Assembly: GCA_948567375.1 (NCBI GenBank)
Contig: OX419762.1
Location: 55,595,034 to 55,659,033, forward strand
Direction of reading: 5' to 3'
Length of the DNA stretch: 64,000 bases
DNA from: Lunularia cruciata
Taxonomy: Eukaryota; Streptophyta; Marchantiopsida; Lunulariales; Lunulariaceae
Each line of letters opens with the position of its first letter. Position 1 is the first letter of the stretch. Below the pieces are notes generated by a model. It was not told the origin of the DNA. It searched no databases and worked only from the letters and a program-made list of their open reading frames with translations. Of the stretch, positions 9,928 to 20,822 are shown one piece after another. The position numbers were made by a program, and so were the translations under genes.

Positions 9928-12900
9928 TGTGAGCATCCCCGTAAACATCAACTTTGGGTTCTTTATACAAGACCAAGTCTGTGGTCCAATATTTCCAAAC
10001 TCTCCATCCATTTACTTGCCCTCTAGGTCTGCAAGTTGAATAAAGCCATTGTCATAGATGTGCATTGCACAATATGGCCTCATCCACCTTAAGTGCAGCT
10101 TGCCTAGAAAAATATTTAGCGATTGTCATATAACAACACCAAATTGCCCTCTTGAACAACAATAGGCTTGATTTACTTGTCATGCCTGACTTTTCATTGT
10201 TCTTGTAATTTCTTTGTGGTTTGAATTGCATTGTTTGATTTATCTTTAAACCACATCAATTGATGGATCCATAGATCCTGGCTTTCTTCTTCTGACAATT
10301 GTTCCTCACACAAAATCTAATAAGTTGGTACTTCAAATTCAATTGGGAGTATGGGATGCAAGCCATATATCAGGAAGTAAGGTGCTTGTTTGGTGGTGAT
10401 CTTTTCAATTGTTCTGTATGCCCACAAAGCTACAAGTAACTTTGTGTCCCAGCCGTAGGTATAATTGACCATCACTTTGTTCAAAATTTTACACAACAAT
10501 CTATTTGCTTTCTCTGTTAGGCCATTTGCTTTTGGATTGTATGGAGTTCTTTTGATGTTTAATCTAGAAGTAGTTGGTTAACACTTCCACCATGGAGTTC
10601 AAAAAATGTGTCTCCTGATCATTGACCAATTCCAAAAGACATCCATAATGTGAAATGATATTTTGAAAGAAAACTTCTACGATGGTTTCCACATCATCTC
10701 TCCGAGTTGCCTTGGCTTCAACCATCTTGATAGCATAATTAGTGCAAACCAAGATGTATCTCTTCCTTGTGAATTGGGTCACTTGTTGAATTGTACCCAC
10801 AAAATCAATTTCCCATTTCTCGAATGAGGCCAATGCAAAATTGGTCTCAAAGGCCATTGGAAAGTAGCCATCGGCTTTCCTGTTCTTTGACAAGCATCCC
10901 AACTTTGAATATGGGAATGAGTGTCCTTTTACATTGTAGGCCACCTATACTCCGACAAGAGAATCTTCTTTATATTATTCTTCATGGCATAGTGTCCTCT
11001 TGATGCTTCAGAGTGTAAGGACTCAATTACTCCTCCAACTTTGTATGCTTCTAAGCATCTCCAAAGTACTTTCTCTTCACCTATTTTAAATAAAATGTTG
11101 TGTTTTAGCTGGTACAATCCCATCTTTTTGAGGAAGACTACCCTCTGCTCCGAGTCTAGCCCTCAAGACAATGGCAAGTATCAAGATAATGATATTTTTC
11201 CACATACCTCATACCTTGAATTGCCATTAAATGATATAACTCTTCATCAAGAAACCAATCATTGACTTCCAAGTCTTGGTCCTAAGTTTCCAACCTGGAA
11301 AGAAAGTCTGCATTCAAATGCAAAGCTCCCTTCCTTACTTGTATAGTGTATGTGAATTCTTCTAACAACAAGATCCATCTTGCAATTTACCTAGACAAAT
11401 CTAGCTTCTTGACCAAATGTTGCAAAGCATAATGGTCCACATAGAAGACAAACTTGTATCCCAACAAATAGTGGCAAAAATTCTTGTAGGCATACACCAT
11501 TCCATGTGCTTCTCTTTCAGTCATCAAATAGTTCTCTTTTGCAATTGAAAGCTATTGGTTGGCATAGAAAATTAGGTAGTCTTTCTTCTTCTCGTCCTTC
11601 TAACTTAAGATGACTCCGATTTCCATGGATGAAGTGTCCACATACACTTGAAAAGGGGCATCTCATTTTGGGGCACTCATAGTTGGTGCTTCAACTAGTT
11701 TTTTTTTCAACTCTTGGAAAGCTTTTTCTTGTTGAGCTTCCCACAAGTAGTCTTTGGACTTTTTCAAAAGCTTTGTTAGGGGCACAGCAAGCACCACATA
11801 GTTTGATACAAAGCATTTGTAGTATCTCACATGTCCCAAGAAGGCCCTTAGCTTCAGAATTTTTTTAGGGGATTCCAAAGCTAAGATGAATTTCACCTTC
11901 TTGACATTGACTTCAATACCTTGGCTTGAGACCCAATACCCTAGGAGAATACCTTCCTTCATTGTGAAAAAGCATTTCTCTGGGTGTAATGATAAGCCGA
12001 CAAATTGACACCTGTCACAATTTTGGCAAAGGTAATCCAAATGTACCTCTCTTCATCCAAACACACAAAAATCATCAATAAAGACTTCCAAAAATTTGCA
12101 CAAAAAATCTTTGAAGATTCCATTCATCATCTACTGGAAAGTAGTGGGAGCATTACACAACCCAAATGGCATTTGATTGTAAGCAAAAGTGCTCCAATCA
12201 GTGGTGAATGTGGTTTTGTCCTTGTCTTCTTCTCAGATGGATACTTGGTTAAAGCCTAAAAATCCATCAAGAAAGCTATAGCAAGGTTGACCAGCTACTT
12301 GGTTCAAAATGGTATCAATAAAAGGTAAGGGATGATGATCCTTCTTTGTGATTGCATTTAACTTGCAAAAATCTTGGCACACTTGAATTTCCTAATCTTC
12401 TTCTTTGGAACAATGACAAAGGGAGAAACCCAATCATTGCTCAAGATGGGATATTCCGGCCCCTAAGTAATTATTGATTTCATCTTTTACTACGATTGAG
12501 TACTTTGGGTTTAGGCAGTACTATCTCTACCAAACCGGAACTACACCTTCATTAGATCAATCTGATGTTCCCAAATTGGCATGGAATACCCGAGATTTGA
12601 TCTATCAACCAGGTGAATACATCATGGTATTCTACAAACAAGGTAGGTATTTTACCAACTCCTCCACAGTGATTGTCTTCAAAATCTTCAAAAAAATTCC
12701 TTCAAACAAGGCAACATCTTGATAGTCATTGGGGTTGATGACTCCTTCAAAATGATTGACTCAGCTTAATTCAAGTCAAATTGCATTCAAACACGCTTCC
12801 TCTAAATGTTTTTCACTTGAGGCAATGTCATATGGGTCTTTGTCTTTGAGCTCTACCTTGTAGCACTCCAAGTAATTGACTTGGACTTCATCTTTGGAGT

Positions 12901-13050
12901 CTTTGGAAGACAAAGATGATGAATCTTCAAATTAATCTTCATCTTCTAACAAAGTTGTTTCACCAAGGTGAGGAACCTTCATCCAACTCACAATCACCAA
13001 CTTTTGGTCTTTGGATGCAATGTCCTTAAACCATAGCTTTTGTTGGTGCC
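9928..13050 (-). pseudogene. pol: Family A pol: reverse transcriptase, RNase H, integrase (decayed)
   Basis: Minus-strand frames give, in order: a protease-RT linker (13050-12480); reverse transcriptase (about 12470-11660, with AFLGHVRYYKCFVSNYV in the thumb at 11663-12040); RNase H (about 11660-11260); integrase (about 11200-10500) and its C-terminal region to about 9950. The integrase keeps WEIDFVGT, LVNDQETHF and NGLTEKANR, so all three catalytic acidic residues are still encoded. Gag and protease are missing: the 5' LTR at 13051 joins directly to the acidic linker ahead of RT. Numerous stops and frameshifts. The motifs suggest a non-chromovirus plant Ty3/gypsy lineage; no chromodomain was seen. 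Confidence 0.85.
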
Positions 13051-13692
13051 TGTGACATCTTGGCAAATACAACTTTTGCGGTAATCAGGTAAGTAAAGTT
13101 TGTTCGCACAGAGATACAAACCAGAATTGGTCAAATACAAAGTCAAATAGTAACATGTAGTTCTTCTTGGTTTCATCTTTAATCTCTCAGGTAGCAATTA
13201 CACCCTGAAGAGAGAAACAAGTTCACAATCTTGACAACTTGTCACGAATTCAGACACCCATAATCACAACATAAAAAATTCTGTCCAAACAAATCTTGAT
13301 TGTGATGATTTAGATTCTCTTGAAGTGCCTATTTCAAAACAACTTCACGTCACAATTGTGTTCTACTCCTCCACTGAAGGCACAACTTCATCAATCCAAA
13401 ATTGCTTCACATCAACATTGCGCTACACGCACCAATGCAAAACACTACCAACACTACAATTCATCTTAGATCTATCAAGGCATTGCTCCGATTGCACTTC
13501 ACTCAGGATCAAACACACAAAGTAAAGATCAAGGCTATGGAATCCAACATCCAACAAGCACATTGACTTGCACTTCAAAATTCTCAAAACACTTACAAAC
13601 ACACACACAAAGTTTGACACTTGGAATTAAGCTCAAGTGACAAGCATTGAAATCAGCACTTTGCTTTATCTATCTTCAGAAATATGAATATT

Positions 13693-13696
13693 GAAC
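13693..13696. repeat. Target-site duplication GAAC (left) of family B element
   Basis: GAAC precedes the LTR at 13697 and is repeated at 21502-21505 after the other LTR. The uninterrupted paralogous sequence near 44483 (CTGAACAACAATTC) has one copy only. Confidence 0.85.
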
Positions 13697-14375
13697 TGTG
13701 AGCCGGCCTGTCTCTCACTCAGGATGAACCTCTGATGGCTATTATGGTAGCGCACCATGGACTAAGAAGGCAAGGAACCCCAACTCCATCATACTCCTCC
13801 AAGGCTAACACTCCAAGACTCAAGACATTGCTCACTAGAGAACTCAATGAGAGAGAGATAGTTGCAAATGAAAGGATGATGAGTACCTCCTCACCCCTTG
13901 TTTATATACTTGTGAAATAGTTACGTACCAAAGTTACTAATTACCGTAGTAACTCAAGTTACTAGACTAAAAGTCAAGTAAAGTCAAAAAGTAGAAAGGA
14001 ATATCCATTCACATGGGCATATTCCCCTTATCTTGACCCAACCACTAAAGCAAGGATTCCTTCACATGGGCTATCCTTGGACTAAAGAAGAATCCAAAAC
14101 AAAAAGGCTTGCGGGCCCAAGAGTTCTCAACTCTTTCCCCAAAGCCAAACACCTAGGAATAATACCAAGTCAACACACTAAAATCCAAAATAGTGGTGCT
14201 CATCTTTTCTACTTCCTCTAAAGTAAGGTCCCATCTATCTTAGCTATGACTAACTTTAGCTAACCATGACTAATATAGAACCATTCTTTATCTCTATATA
14301 AATAATATCTCTTAAGTACTTGTAATACCAAGCTAAATATCACAATACCACACACATGCACAAATGGGTGTTACA
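13697..14375 (-). repeat. Family B 3' LTR
   Basis: 679 bp; left member of the identical LTR pair (3' LTR in element sense). A TATA-like GTTTATATA on the plus strand (TATATAAAC on the minus strand) lies at 13900-13908. Confidence 0.95.
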
Positions 14376-14384
14376 TTTACCCCC
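14376..14384 (-). other. Polypurine tract of family B element
   Basis: The minus strand reads GGGGGTAAA directly before the 3' LTR start TGTAACACC. This is the usual plus-strand primer position. Confidence 0.75.
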
Positions 14385-14423
14385 GGACTAAGTTTTCACT
14401 TTGTCCTCAAAGTGAAGGTCTCT

Positions 14424-17400
14424 CTACCTTCTATGGTACATCTTCAACTTATCATGGTTAATCCTATCAAAGTGTCTTCCTCCCAACTCCTTGAGATCAT
14501 AGGTGTAATTGCCCCACACCTTCTCTACTATGAAAGGTCCAAAGTACTTAGGCAAAAACTTCTTTTGCACTCTCTTGAATCGAATGGAATCAAACAACAT
14601 TACCCAATCACCTTCTTTGAAAGGCTCCACCTTCTTCTTGCCTTGCCTCTTGTCATAGCTCTCCTTTTGTTTCCTTTGGGCTTGCTCCACTCGAACCATA
14701 GCAACTGCTCTTGCCTCTTCCAACTCCATGAGTTGATCCTTCCTTGACTTCCCTGCATCACTTCCTTGTGCTTTCTTCAATCTCCTATGAATGCTTTGGA
14801 AGGTAGGAAGATCAAAGTGAATAGGTAAGGTAGACTCAATACCATACACCAATTGGAATGGAGAATATCCAGTGGAAGTCTTCATGGTTGTCCTATACTC
14901 CCACAAAACTGCATGAATCCTCTTGTCCCAATGATGTTTAGCCCCCTCCATTTCTGCATCTTTGGCCAACATCATGCACAAGGTCTGATTGGTTCTCTCT
15001 GCCAAGCCATTGGAATTTGGCTTATAGGATGTAGTTACTCTATGTGTGATAGAGAAATGTCGTAGCATGGCTGTAGTAATGCTTCCTGTAAACTCTCCTC
15101 CTCTATCAGAAACCAACTCCAAAGGGCATCCAAACCTAGTGATAATGCGTTCATAAAGAAATCTACCCACTTCATCTTCATTCTTGTCCCTCAATGGTCT
15201 AGCCTCAACCCACTTGGTAAGGTAATCAGTAACTACCACAATGTACCGATTGTTCCTTGGGGTTCTATTTAGAGGTCCTACAAAATCAATTCCCCACTTC
15301 TCAAAAGGTCCTAGCAATGGAATTGATCTAAGTGGTGGAGTGGATGTAGACTTTCTAGCAAAAGCTTGACAAACATGACAAGTTTTGTAATAATCAAGAC
15401 AATCCTTGAAAATCCCTCTCCAATGGTAACCTGCATCTAGAATCTTGAAAGCAGTCACCTTTCCTGCAAAGTGTCCTCCACATACTAAACCTTCATGAAA
15501 CTCCTTTATGAGTAGGATAGACTCTTCCTTACCCACTGCTCTTCGAAGTAGACCATCTGCTCCTTGGTGAAAAAGAATATCCTCCACCATTGTGTAAGGT
15601 CTAGATCTTGCTGCAAGGGCCTTCCTCTCCCTAGCATGCATCCCTTCTGGATAGTTACCTTTTGTCACAAAATCCACAATCTCCTTGTACTCCATTGGAA
15701 TCTCTTGAGTGACTGAGATTGTCATGAGCTCCTCATCCGGGAAGGAATCATCTACTGGCTCATCTCCATCATGATCATAGGCTCTAGATAACAAATCAGC
15801 ATTTGCATGTTTCTTTCCTGGCCTATCCTCAATTGTGTAGTCATACTCAGACAAGAGTATCATCCACCTTGCTAGTCTCCCTTCAACATTAGGCTTGTTG
15901 AAGATGTACTTCAAAGCCTTGTGATCCGTGACAATTGTGGCTTTCCCTCCAATCAAGTAGTGTCTAAACTTCTTGAGACCAAAGATCACTGCCAACCCTT
16001 CTCTCTCTGTGACAGAGTAGTTCTTCTCTGCTGAAACCATCTGCCTACTAGCATAAGCTATTGGATGATCATGCCCATCTTGGTCTAATTGACTAAGAGT
16101 GCATCCTATAGCTACATTAGAAGCATCAGTGTAGAGGATGAAAGGCTTACTCCAATCAGGTTTAGCAAGAATTGGAGCTACAACAAGGGATTGCTTGAGC
16201 TCCTCAAAAGCTTTGAGAGCCTCCTTGTCTTCCAAAATCACCATGTAATCTACACCCTTCTTCATGTAGATGGTCAATGCATAAGCCTTGTTGGAAAATG
16301 AGAAGATGAACCTCCTATAGTACCCAACCATTCCCAAGAATTGGCGTAAGTTTGTCAAGCTTGAAGGGAATGGAAGGTCTGAGATTTTCCTCACCTTCTC
16401 AGGATCAACTGCTATTCCATCCTTGGAGATGATGTGCCCCAAAAGTAGACCTTCTTCACATCCAAAAATGCACTTCTCTGGGTTGAGTGATGCATTTGCC
16501 TCATCCAAGCGTTGCAAGACTTTGATTAGGTGCTCAAAGTGCTCCTCCTTGCTCCCATAGACACAAAAGTCATCAATGAAATCTCTCACAAATTTCCCAA
16601 TGAAAGGTTCAAATACCTTGTTCATGAACCGTTGGAATGTGGCTGGAGCATTGCAAAGCCCAAAAGGCATGACCTTGAAAGCGTAAGTTCCCCAAGGTGT
16701 GGTGAATGTGGTGAGTTGTTGATGCTCTGGTGCAATCTTTATTTGGTTATATCCACTATAACCATCTCCAAAACTGTACCTCTCATGACCTGCAACCTCC
16801 TCCAAGATCTCATCAATGAATGGCAATGGGTAGTAGTCCTTCTTGGTAACAGCATTAAGCTTCTTGTAATCCACACATACCCAAAGCTTGCCATTCTTTT
16901 TCTTCACAATGACAATTGGAGACACCCATTCTGAATTCTCCACCTCAAAGATAAATCCAGCCTCCTTGAGCTTATCAATCTCCTCCTTCACAACCAAAGA
17001 TATTGGTGGGCTAATGCGACGTTGCTTTTGGCGGATTGGTCTTGCATGTGACTCCACCTCTATCTTGTGCTCCTCCAAGGTGACTTCCTTCAAATCCTTG
17101 TAACTAAAAGCAAACACATGGATGAACTTGCGGAAAATCTCCTCAAATCTCACCTTCTCCTCCTTGGTAACATTTGGGCCATACTTGAGGGTAGATAACC
17201 TTCTCTCTACCTCCTCAAGTGTCAATGGTGATTTATCTGGGTCCTTCAAAACCTCTGGCTTAGGTGCAAAATCCATAGCACACAAGGGATACACATCTGA
17301 ATCAGATTCAGATTCATCTTCCTCCGTGGAAGTCTCCTCTTCCATGCTTGTGTCCACACCTGAAGCTCCTTCTTCAGAATCTGATTCCCAATAATTAGAA

Positions 17401-19250
17401 GATGGGGTATCTGAATGTGAAGTGTTGGTGGTGTTAGTCACAGGAACAGTGACTCTATGGTTTGATGGCCCAATCCTCAAGTACCCTTTGTGCCATCGAT
17501 CAGTTGTGCGTGCTGCTCTCAACCATGGCCTCCCAAGAAGTAAGTCATAGCTTGAATCCTTCAAGACTTGGAAAGTCATGAGATTTTGAACTCCCATAAC
17601 TGAAACTACCACCTTATCCATCACCCCTACTGGTCGAACTTGTTGCTTGTTTGCCATGCTCACCACAAATGTTGAAGGTCTTGAGGGTATCATACCCAAC
17701 TTCTTCATCAACCTTTCTGACATGGCATTCACTGCTGATCCTCCATCAACCAATGCATCCTTGATGTTGTGACCATTCACTCTCACATCAATCTTGGAGG
17801 CATATTCACAAGCCTCCCATAGTGCTGGCTTGGCATCCACCACCCCCATTGATACTGGAACTTTTGCCTTCTTCTTCTTTTTGCTCCTTGTAGAACTCAA
17901 ACCACCTCTAAGCTCCTTTCTCAAGGTAGGGTTCAAAGCAATTAATTGGCCCACTGTGATGTTAGCCTTGTGACTACCAACATCCTCCAACACATTGTAG
18001 TTCCATTGTTGCTTTGAGATCAAGAAGTCCTCCATCCCCAACTTCTTCCTTGGAGTCTTTGTTGTTGATGGTGTTGAGGTGCGACTGCTCCTAGTAGACA
18101 TAGGAGTATCCTTGCTTGAAGTAAATCCTTGAGAAGAGTGAACATCCTCTGCAAAACGAGCTCTCTTCTTCTCTTGTGCCAAAAGCTCCAAATTAAGACC
18201 CTTGGAGTTTGAGCACTCTCCCTTCTCATACTTGCTCTCAACCACATCTATGGATGCTATCCCCTTACCTTTGTTGGGATTAGGAGCCACTTGGGTTTCA
18301 CTACCTCCCTCTTTCCCTCTATTGGCTCCCTCATAACCCCTTTCTCCATGGTAAGTGGAATTTGGGCAATTCCTTTGGATATGGCCTCTTCCTCCACAAC
18401 CAAAACAATTTCTATCATTGAAATTGTTGGCTGGTTGGCCTCCTCTATATGGATAGTTTCCATAACTCCTAGGTCCTCTCCCTACATTCTGATCCACCTC
18501 TCTCTTCTCCCATAGTTGCACCACATTGATCTTGAGATCCGCAAGTTGTTCTGTGATGGTTTGGAGTGGATCTTTTGGTGGAGGTGCAAGAATTGGAGCA
18601 ACTACTACTTGTGGTGCAACCCTTGTCACCAAAGTATCAGAAGTTCCACCATACTTGTAGCCTTGAGGAGGATGCACAACCTCCTTCACCACCAAATCAC
18701 TCTCATCCCCTTCCAAACTCTCCTCCATACGAATTGCGATCTTGATAGCTTCAACCTTGGAAGAAGGTTTCTCATATCTCACCTTGCTTCTAATTTGTGG
18801 TCTCAATCCTCCCACAAAATTCTTGGTGAGCATGGCCCCTATGCCAGTCATTGTAGTCTCCACATCATCCCCACCCTTCCTCAACACTATGCGAAATCTG
18901 GACTCCAACTTTTCCACTCTTTCCACATAGACCCTCACTTTCTCTCCATCTCCTTGCTTGAGAAATGTAACCTCACTCATCAATCTCTCATAACTCTCAT
19001 CAGGAAGAAAGTTCTCAATGAGTGCTGAAGTCAAAGTCTCCCAAGACTCCTCTTCCCCCTCTCTCCTCTCTCTCTTTTGGTATTCTGACTCATACCATGT
19101 AAGTGCTGCATCCTCAAAGAAATCTGGTAATAATGAGGCCCACTCATTCTTCCTCCTCTCATTGTTTCCTATGCAAGCTCTCTTGAAGTCTCTCACAAAG
19201 GCCTCCACATCTTCTCCATCCTTGCCAAAGAAAACCGGAAGTTTCCCCAT
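14424..19250 (-). CDS. gag-pol: Gag-Pol polyprotein, Ty3/gypsy family B, intact
   Basis: A single 1608-residue frame for the proteins that package and copy the element RNA and integrate its cDNA. Gag capsid-like domain about 1-190 (EDAALTWYESEYQ); zinc knuckle with C282, C285, H290, C295; protease about 495-580 with VDGGSAVNAM at 501-510; acidic linker 620-660; reverse transcriptase about 735-960 with D829 and FIDD at 891-894; RNase H about 1035-1155 with D1042, E1084 and D1109; integrase zinc site H1252, H1260, C1291, C1294 and catalytic D1322, D1382, E1418 (35 residues between the last two); GPY/F-like module near 1565-1590. No chromodomain. The ATG at 19250 (MGKLPVFFG) opens the Gag domain. 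No internal stop, so potentially active. Non-chromovirus (Athila/Tat-like) affinity is inferred from RT motifs. Confidence 0.96.
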   Translation of the reverse strand: MGKLPVFFGKDGEDVEAFVRDFKRACIGNNERRKNEWASLLPDFFEDAALTWYESEYQKRERREGEEESWETLTSALIENFLPDESYERLMSEVTFLKQGDGEKVRVYVERVEKLESRFRIVLRKGGDDVETTMTGIGAMLTKNFVGGLRPQIRSKVRYEKPSSKVEAIKIAIRMEESLEGDESDLVVKEVVHPPQGYKYGGTSDTLVTRVAPQVVVAPILAPPPKDPLQTITEQLADLKINVVQLWEKREVDQNVGRGPRSYGNYPYRGGQPANNFNDRNCFGCGGRGHIQRNCPNSTYHGERGYEGANRGKEGGSETQVAPNPNKGKGIASIDVVESKYEKGECSNSKGLNLELLAQEKKRARFAEDVHSSQGFTSSKDTPMSTRSSRTSTPSTTKTPRKKLGMEDFLISKQQWNYNVLEDVGSHKANITVGQLIALNPTLRKELRGGLSSTRSKKKKKAKVPVSMGVVDAKPALWEACEYASKIDVRVNGHNIKDALVDGGSAVNAMSERLMKKLGMIPSRPSTFVVSMANKQQVRPVGVMDKVVVSVMGVQNLMTFQVLKDSSYDLLLGRPWLRAARTTDRWHKGYLRIGPSNHRVTVPVTNTTNTSHSDTPSSNYWESDSEEGASGVDTSMEEETSTEEDESESDSDVYPLCAMDFAPKPEVLKDPDKSPLTLEEVERRLSTLKYGPNVTKEEKVRFEEIFRKFIHVFAFSYKDLKEVTLEEHKIEVESHARPIRQKQRRISPPISLVVKEEIDKLKEAGFIFEVENSEWVSPIVIVKKKNGKLWVCVDYKKLNAVTKKDYYPLPFIDEILEEVAGHERYSFGDGYSGYNQIKIAPEHQQLTTFTTPWGTYAFKVMPFGLCNAPATFQRFMNKVFEPFIGKFVRDFIDDFCVYGSKEEHFEHLIKVLQRLDEANASLNPEKCIFGCEEGLLLGHIISKDGIAVDPEKVRKISDLPFPSSLTNLRQFLGMVGYYRRFIFSFSNKAYALTIYMKKGVDYMVILEDKEALKAFEELKQSLVVAPILAKPDWSKPFILYTDASNVAIGCTLSQLDQDGHDHPIAYASRQMVSAEKNYSVTEREGLAVIFGLKKFRHYLIGGKATIVTDHKALKYIFNKPNVEGRLARWMILLSEYDYTIEDRPGKKHANADLLSRAYDHDGDEPVDDSFPDEELMTISVTQEIPMEYKEIVDFVTKGNYPEGMHARERKALAARSRPYTMVEDILFHQGADGLLRRAVGKEESILLIKEFHEGLVCGGHFAGKVTAFKILDAGYHWRGIFKDCLDYYKTCHVCQAFARKSTSTPPLRSIPLLGPFEKWGIDFVGPLNRTPRNNRYIVVVTDYLTKWVEARPLRDKNEDEVGRFLYERIITRFGCPLELVSDRGGEFTGSITTAMLRHFSITHRVTTSYKPNSNGLAERTNQTLCMMLAKDAEMEGAKHHWDKRIHAVLWEYRTTMKTSTGYSPFQLVYGIESTLPIHFDLPTFQSIHRRLKKAQGSDAGKSRKDQLMELEEARAVAMVRVEQAQRKQKESYDKRQGKKKVEPFKEGDWVMLFDSIRFKRVQKKFLPKYFGPFIVEKVWGNYTYDLKELGGRHFDRINHDKLKMYHRR

Positions 19251-19487
19251 CTTAACCCCTCACTATCTATCTTTCCTCTCAATTTTATTTTTTTCTCTTT
19301 TCTTTTCTCTCACTCTATTACTAATAGAGTATATACATGACTAACACCATCTGAGAATAATCCACTCTAGGGAACACAAAAGGTTCAGGTTGCTCCAAGA
19401 TTTCTATAGCAACATCAAATCCTAGAGTGCATATTAATCTAACTCTCATGGATAGTTTATCCATAAGTTGAAAGATTATCTCCATCA
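19251..19487. other. Spacer between the zinc-knuckle ORF and gag-pol
   Basis: 237 bases without a gene, with a pyrimidine-rich plus strand (purine-rich in element sense) near 19270-19320. Confidence 0.6.
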
Positions 19488-19961
19488 CTAATCTTGAGAA
19501 CTAGCTGATGAAGGTGATAGTATTTCTGTAGCTGTACTAAGACTCTCTCCAAGATCCTTCACCAAAGTTTCCAAAAGTGCTTTTACTCCACTACACTCAT
19601 GTCCTTTTGGAAGTCCTTCAACTCCACAAACCTCACACAACTCCTTGGTCTTAGATCTTCTCCCTCCCAATCTTGGTGAAGAAGGTCCAACATGCAAACC
19701 CAAGTCAAGTAAGCCTCTCCTTTCCCTCAATCTCTTGCTCTCAAAGGTTAATGGACATGAACTTGCCTTATGTCCCTTCTCTCCACATAGAAAGCACTTA
19801 GACTCACTCTTTCCTCCAAGTGGTGTAGGTTTTTGGATCCTCTCAACACTCTTTTCAAATTCTATTGTAAATTCTCTTTTCCTCAAATCCACCCCTACAA
19901 TCACCTCAAACCCTTGGGGAACCTTGCATAATCTCAATTTCCACTCTTGATGACCCTCCAT
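19488..19961 (-). CDS. Small zinc-knuckle protein encoded upstream of gag
   Basis: 157 residues from the first ATG (MEGHQEW); the frame extends eight codons further upstream but has no earlier ATG. It has a CCHC zinc knuckle C56-X2-C59-X4-H64-X4-C69 (CFLCGEKGHKASSC), and a second Cys/His cluster at C109, C112, H121, C123. A basic stretch lies between (RLRERR, GGRRSKTK). The C-terminus is Ser-rich. Zinc knuckles usually bind nucleic acid, so an RNA-binding accessory role is plausible but unproven. It is a separate ORF 237 bases 5' of gag-pol on the same transcript. The decayed family B copy at 25605 keeps the end of this same ORF, so it belongs to the family rather than being a chance frame. 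Confidence 0.75.
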   Translation of the reverse strand: MEGHQEWKLRLCKVPQGFEVIVGVDLRKREFTIEFEKSVERIQKPTPLGGKSESKCFLCGEKGHKASSCPLTFESKRLRERRGLLDLGLHVGPSSPRLGGRRSKTKELCEVCGVEGLPKGHECSGVKALLETLVKDLGESLSTATEILSPSSASSQD

Positions 19962-20799
19962 GTTCCCAAAGATGAATCTAAACACTCAAACATGCTTTTT
20001 GTTGATCTCAAACTTCTCATGCATGAGATCTCCACTCTACAGAATTTACCCTTCCTCACAATGTCACTCAAATCTCCCAACTAATATGTCACAGTCCTCT
20101 GAAATTTTCCACACTTGATCACAACTCTAGGGCGTCCCTCCCTGCAAAATTTTAGATCTTTTCATCGAGCCATTTGGCCTAGACACCTTTCTATTCAGCA
20201 CCCATATTTCAGATTTGGTCTGAAAACCACCCCCCCTCACTTCAAAAACTCATAACGCACTGCGCAAAAATGATCTCTCTCTAATTTTTGTGGCACCAGG
20301 TAGGATACAATGCACTGAATTTTCTTGGAAATTTTCAGGACAATTCACTAAAAATTGAAGAAATGGCAGACTCTGTACAATTTTCCAGAGAGCATGCAGT
20401 TGCGGGAGCACTTTACCCTATCAACTTTCAAAAATTCTAGCCCAGTGCGCATAGAAGCTCTCTCAATAATTTCAAGTGTGCTAACTGAAAGATAACCCAA
20501 GCTATCATGTGTAGAAATCTCAAGTCCAGATCTCAAACTTGAGATTTTGCTTAAAATCACCTTAATCCCCAAAATCTGCAATCCACCTCACACAATCTCT
20601 CCAATTCCTCTCATGTGTACAAGATGTACAAAATCACCTCAAAGACATCATAATGAACTACAGGGTATACAAATGGATCTTGGTTCTCTAACATAAGTTC
20701 AGCCCTCTCCTCTCCTAATGTTCTCTCCAAGTGAGCTCTCATAGCCTCCTTCTGCCTAATGTAGAATTGGACGCGGAACATTATCTTGCCTTCTAGAGA
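19962..20799 (-). other. Leader region of family B element
   Basis: About 840 bases between the primer-binding site and the small zinc-knuckle ORF. It holds one plausible short upstream ORF (20611-20781), listed separately, and otherwise no gene. Confidence 0.6.
20611..20781 (-). CDS. Possible 56-residue upstream ORF in family B leader
   Basis: It begins with an ATG about 20 bases inside the primer-binding site (MFRVQFYIRQKEAM) and ends LYILYT. It is helix-like and charged in the middle (LERTLGEERAELMLENQD). It could be a translated upstream ORF affecting expression of the main frames, or chance. No homology recognised. Confidence 0.3.
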   Translation of the reverse strand: MFRVQFYIRQKEAMRAHLERTLGEERAELMLENQDPFVYPVVHYDVFEVILYILYT

Positions 20800-20818
20800 G
20801 GTCCCGGCAACGGAACCA
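20800..20818 (-). other. Primer-binding-site-like sequence of family B
   Basis: The minus strand reads TGGTTCCGTTGCCGGGACC, four bases inside the 5' LTR end. It resembles the tRNA-Asp-type site of plant Athila/Tat elements (TGGCGCCGTTGCCGGGGA) with a few differences; which tRNA primes this element is not certain. Confidence 0.7.
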
Positions 20819-20822
20819 AAAA

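Noticed and set aside
14364-14747. Plus-strand frames opposite gag-pol (14364-14747, 16530-16934, 18516-19028)
   Set aside because: Shadows of the 1608-codon minus-strand frame; no motifs of their own.
19962-19985. An eight-codon longer start for the zinc-knuckle ORF
   Set aside because: The upstream start would be GTG; the first ATG is at 19961 in the same frame.
20348-20581. A 77-codon frame in the family B leader
   Set aside because: No recognisable motif, and the start and composition look like chance.
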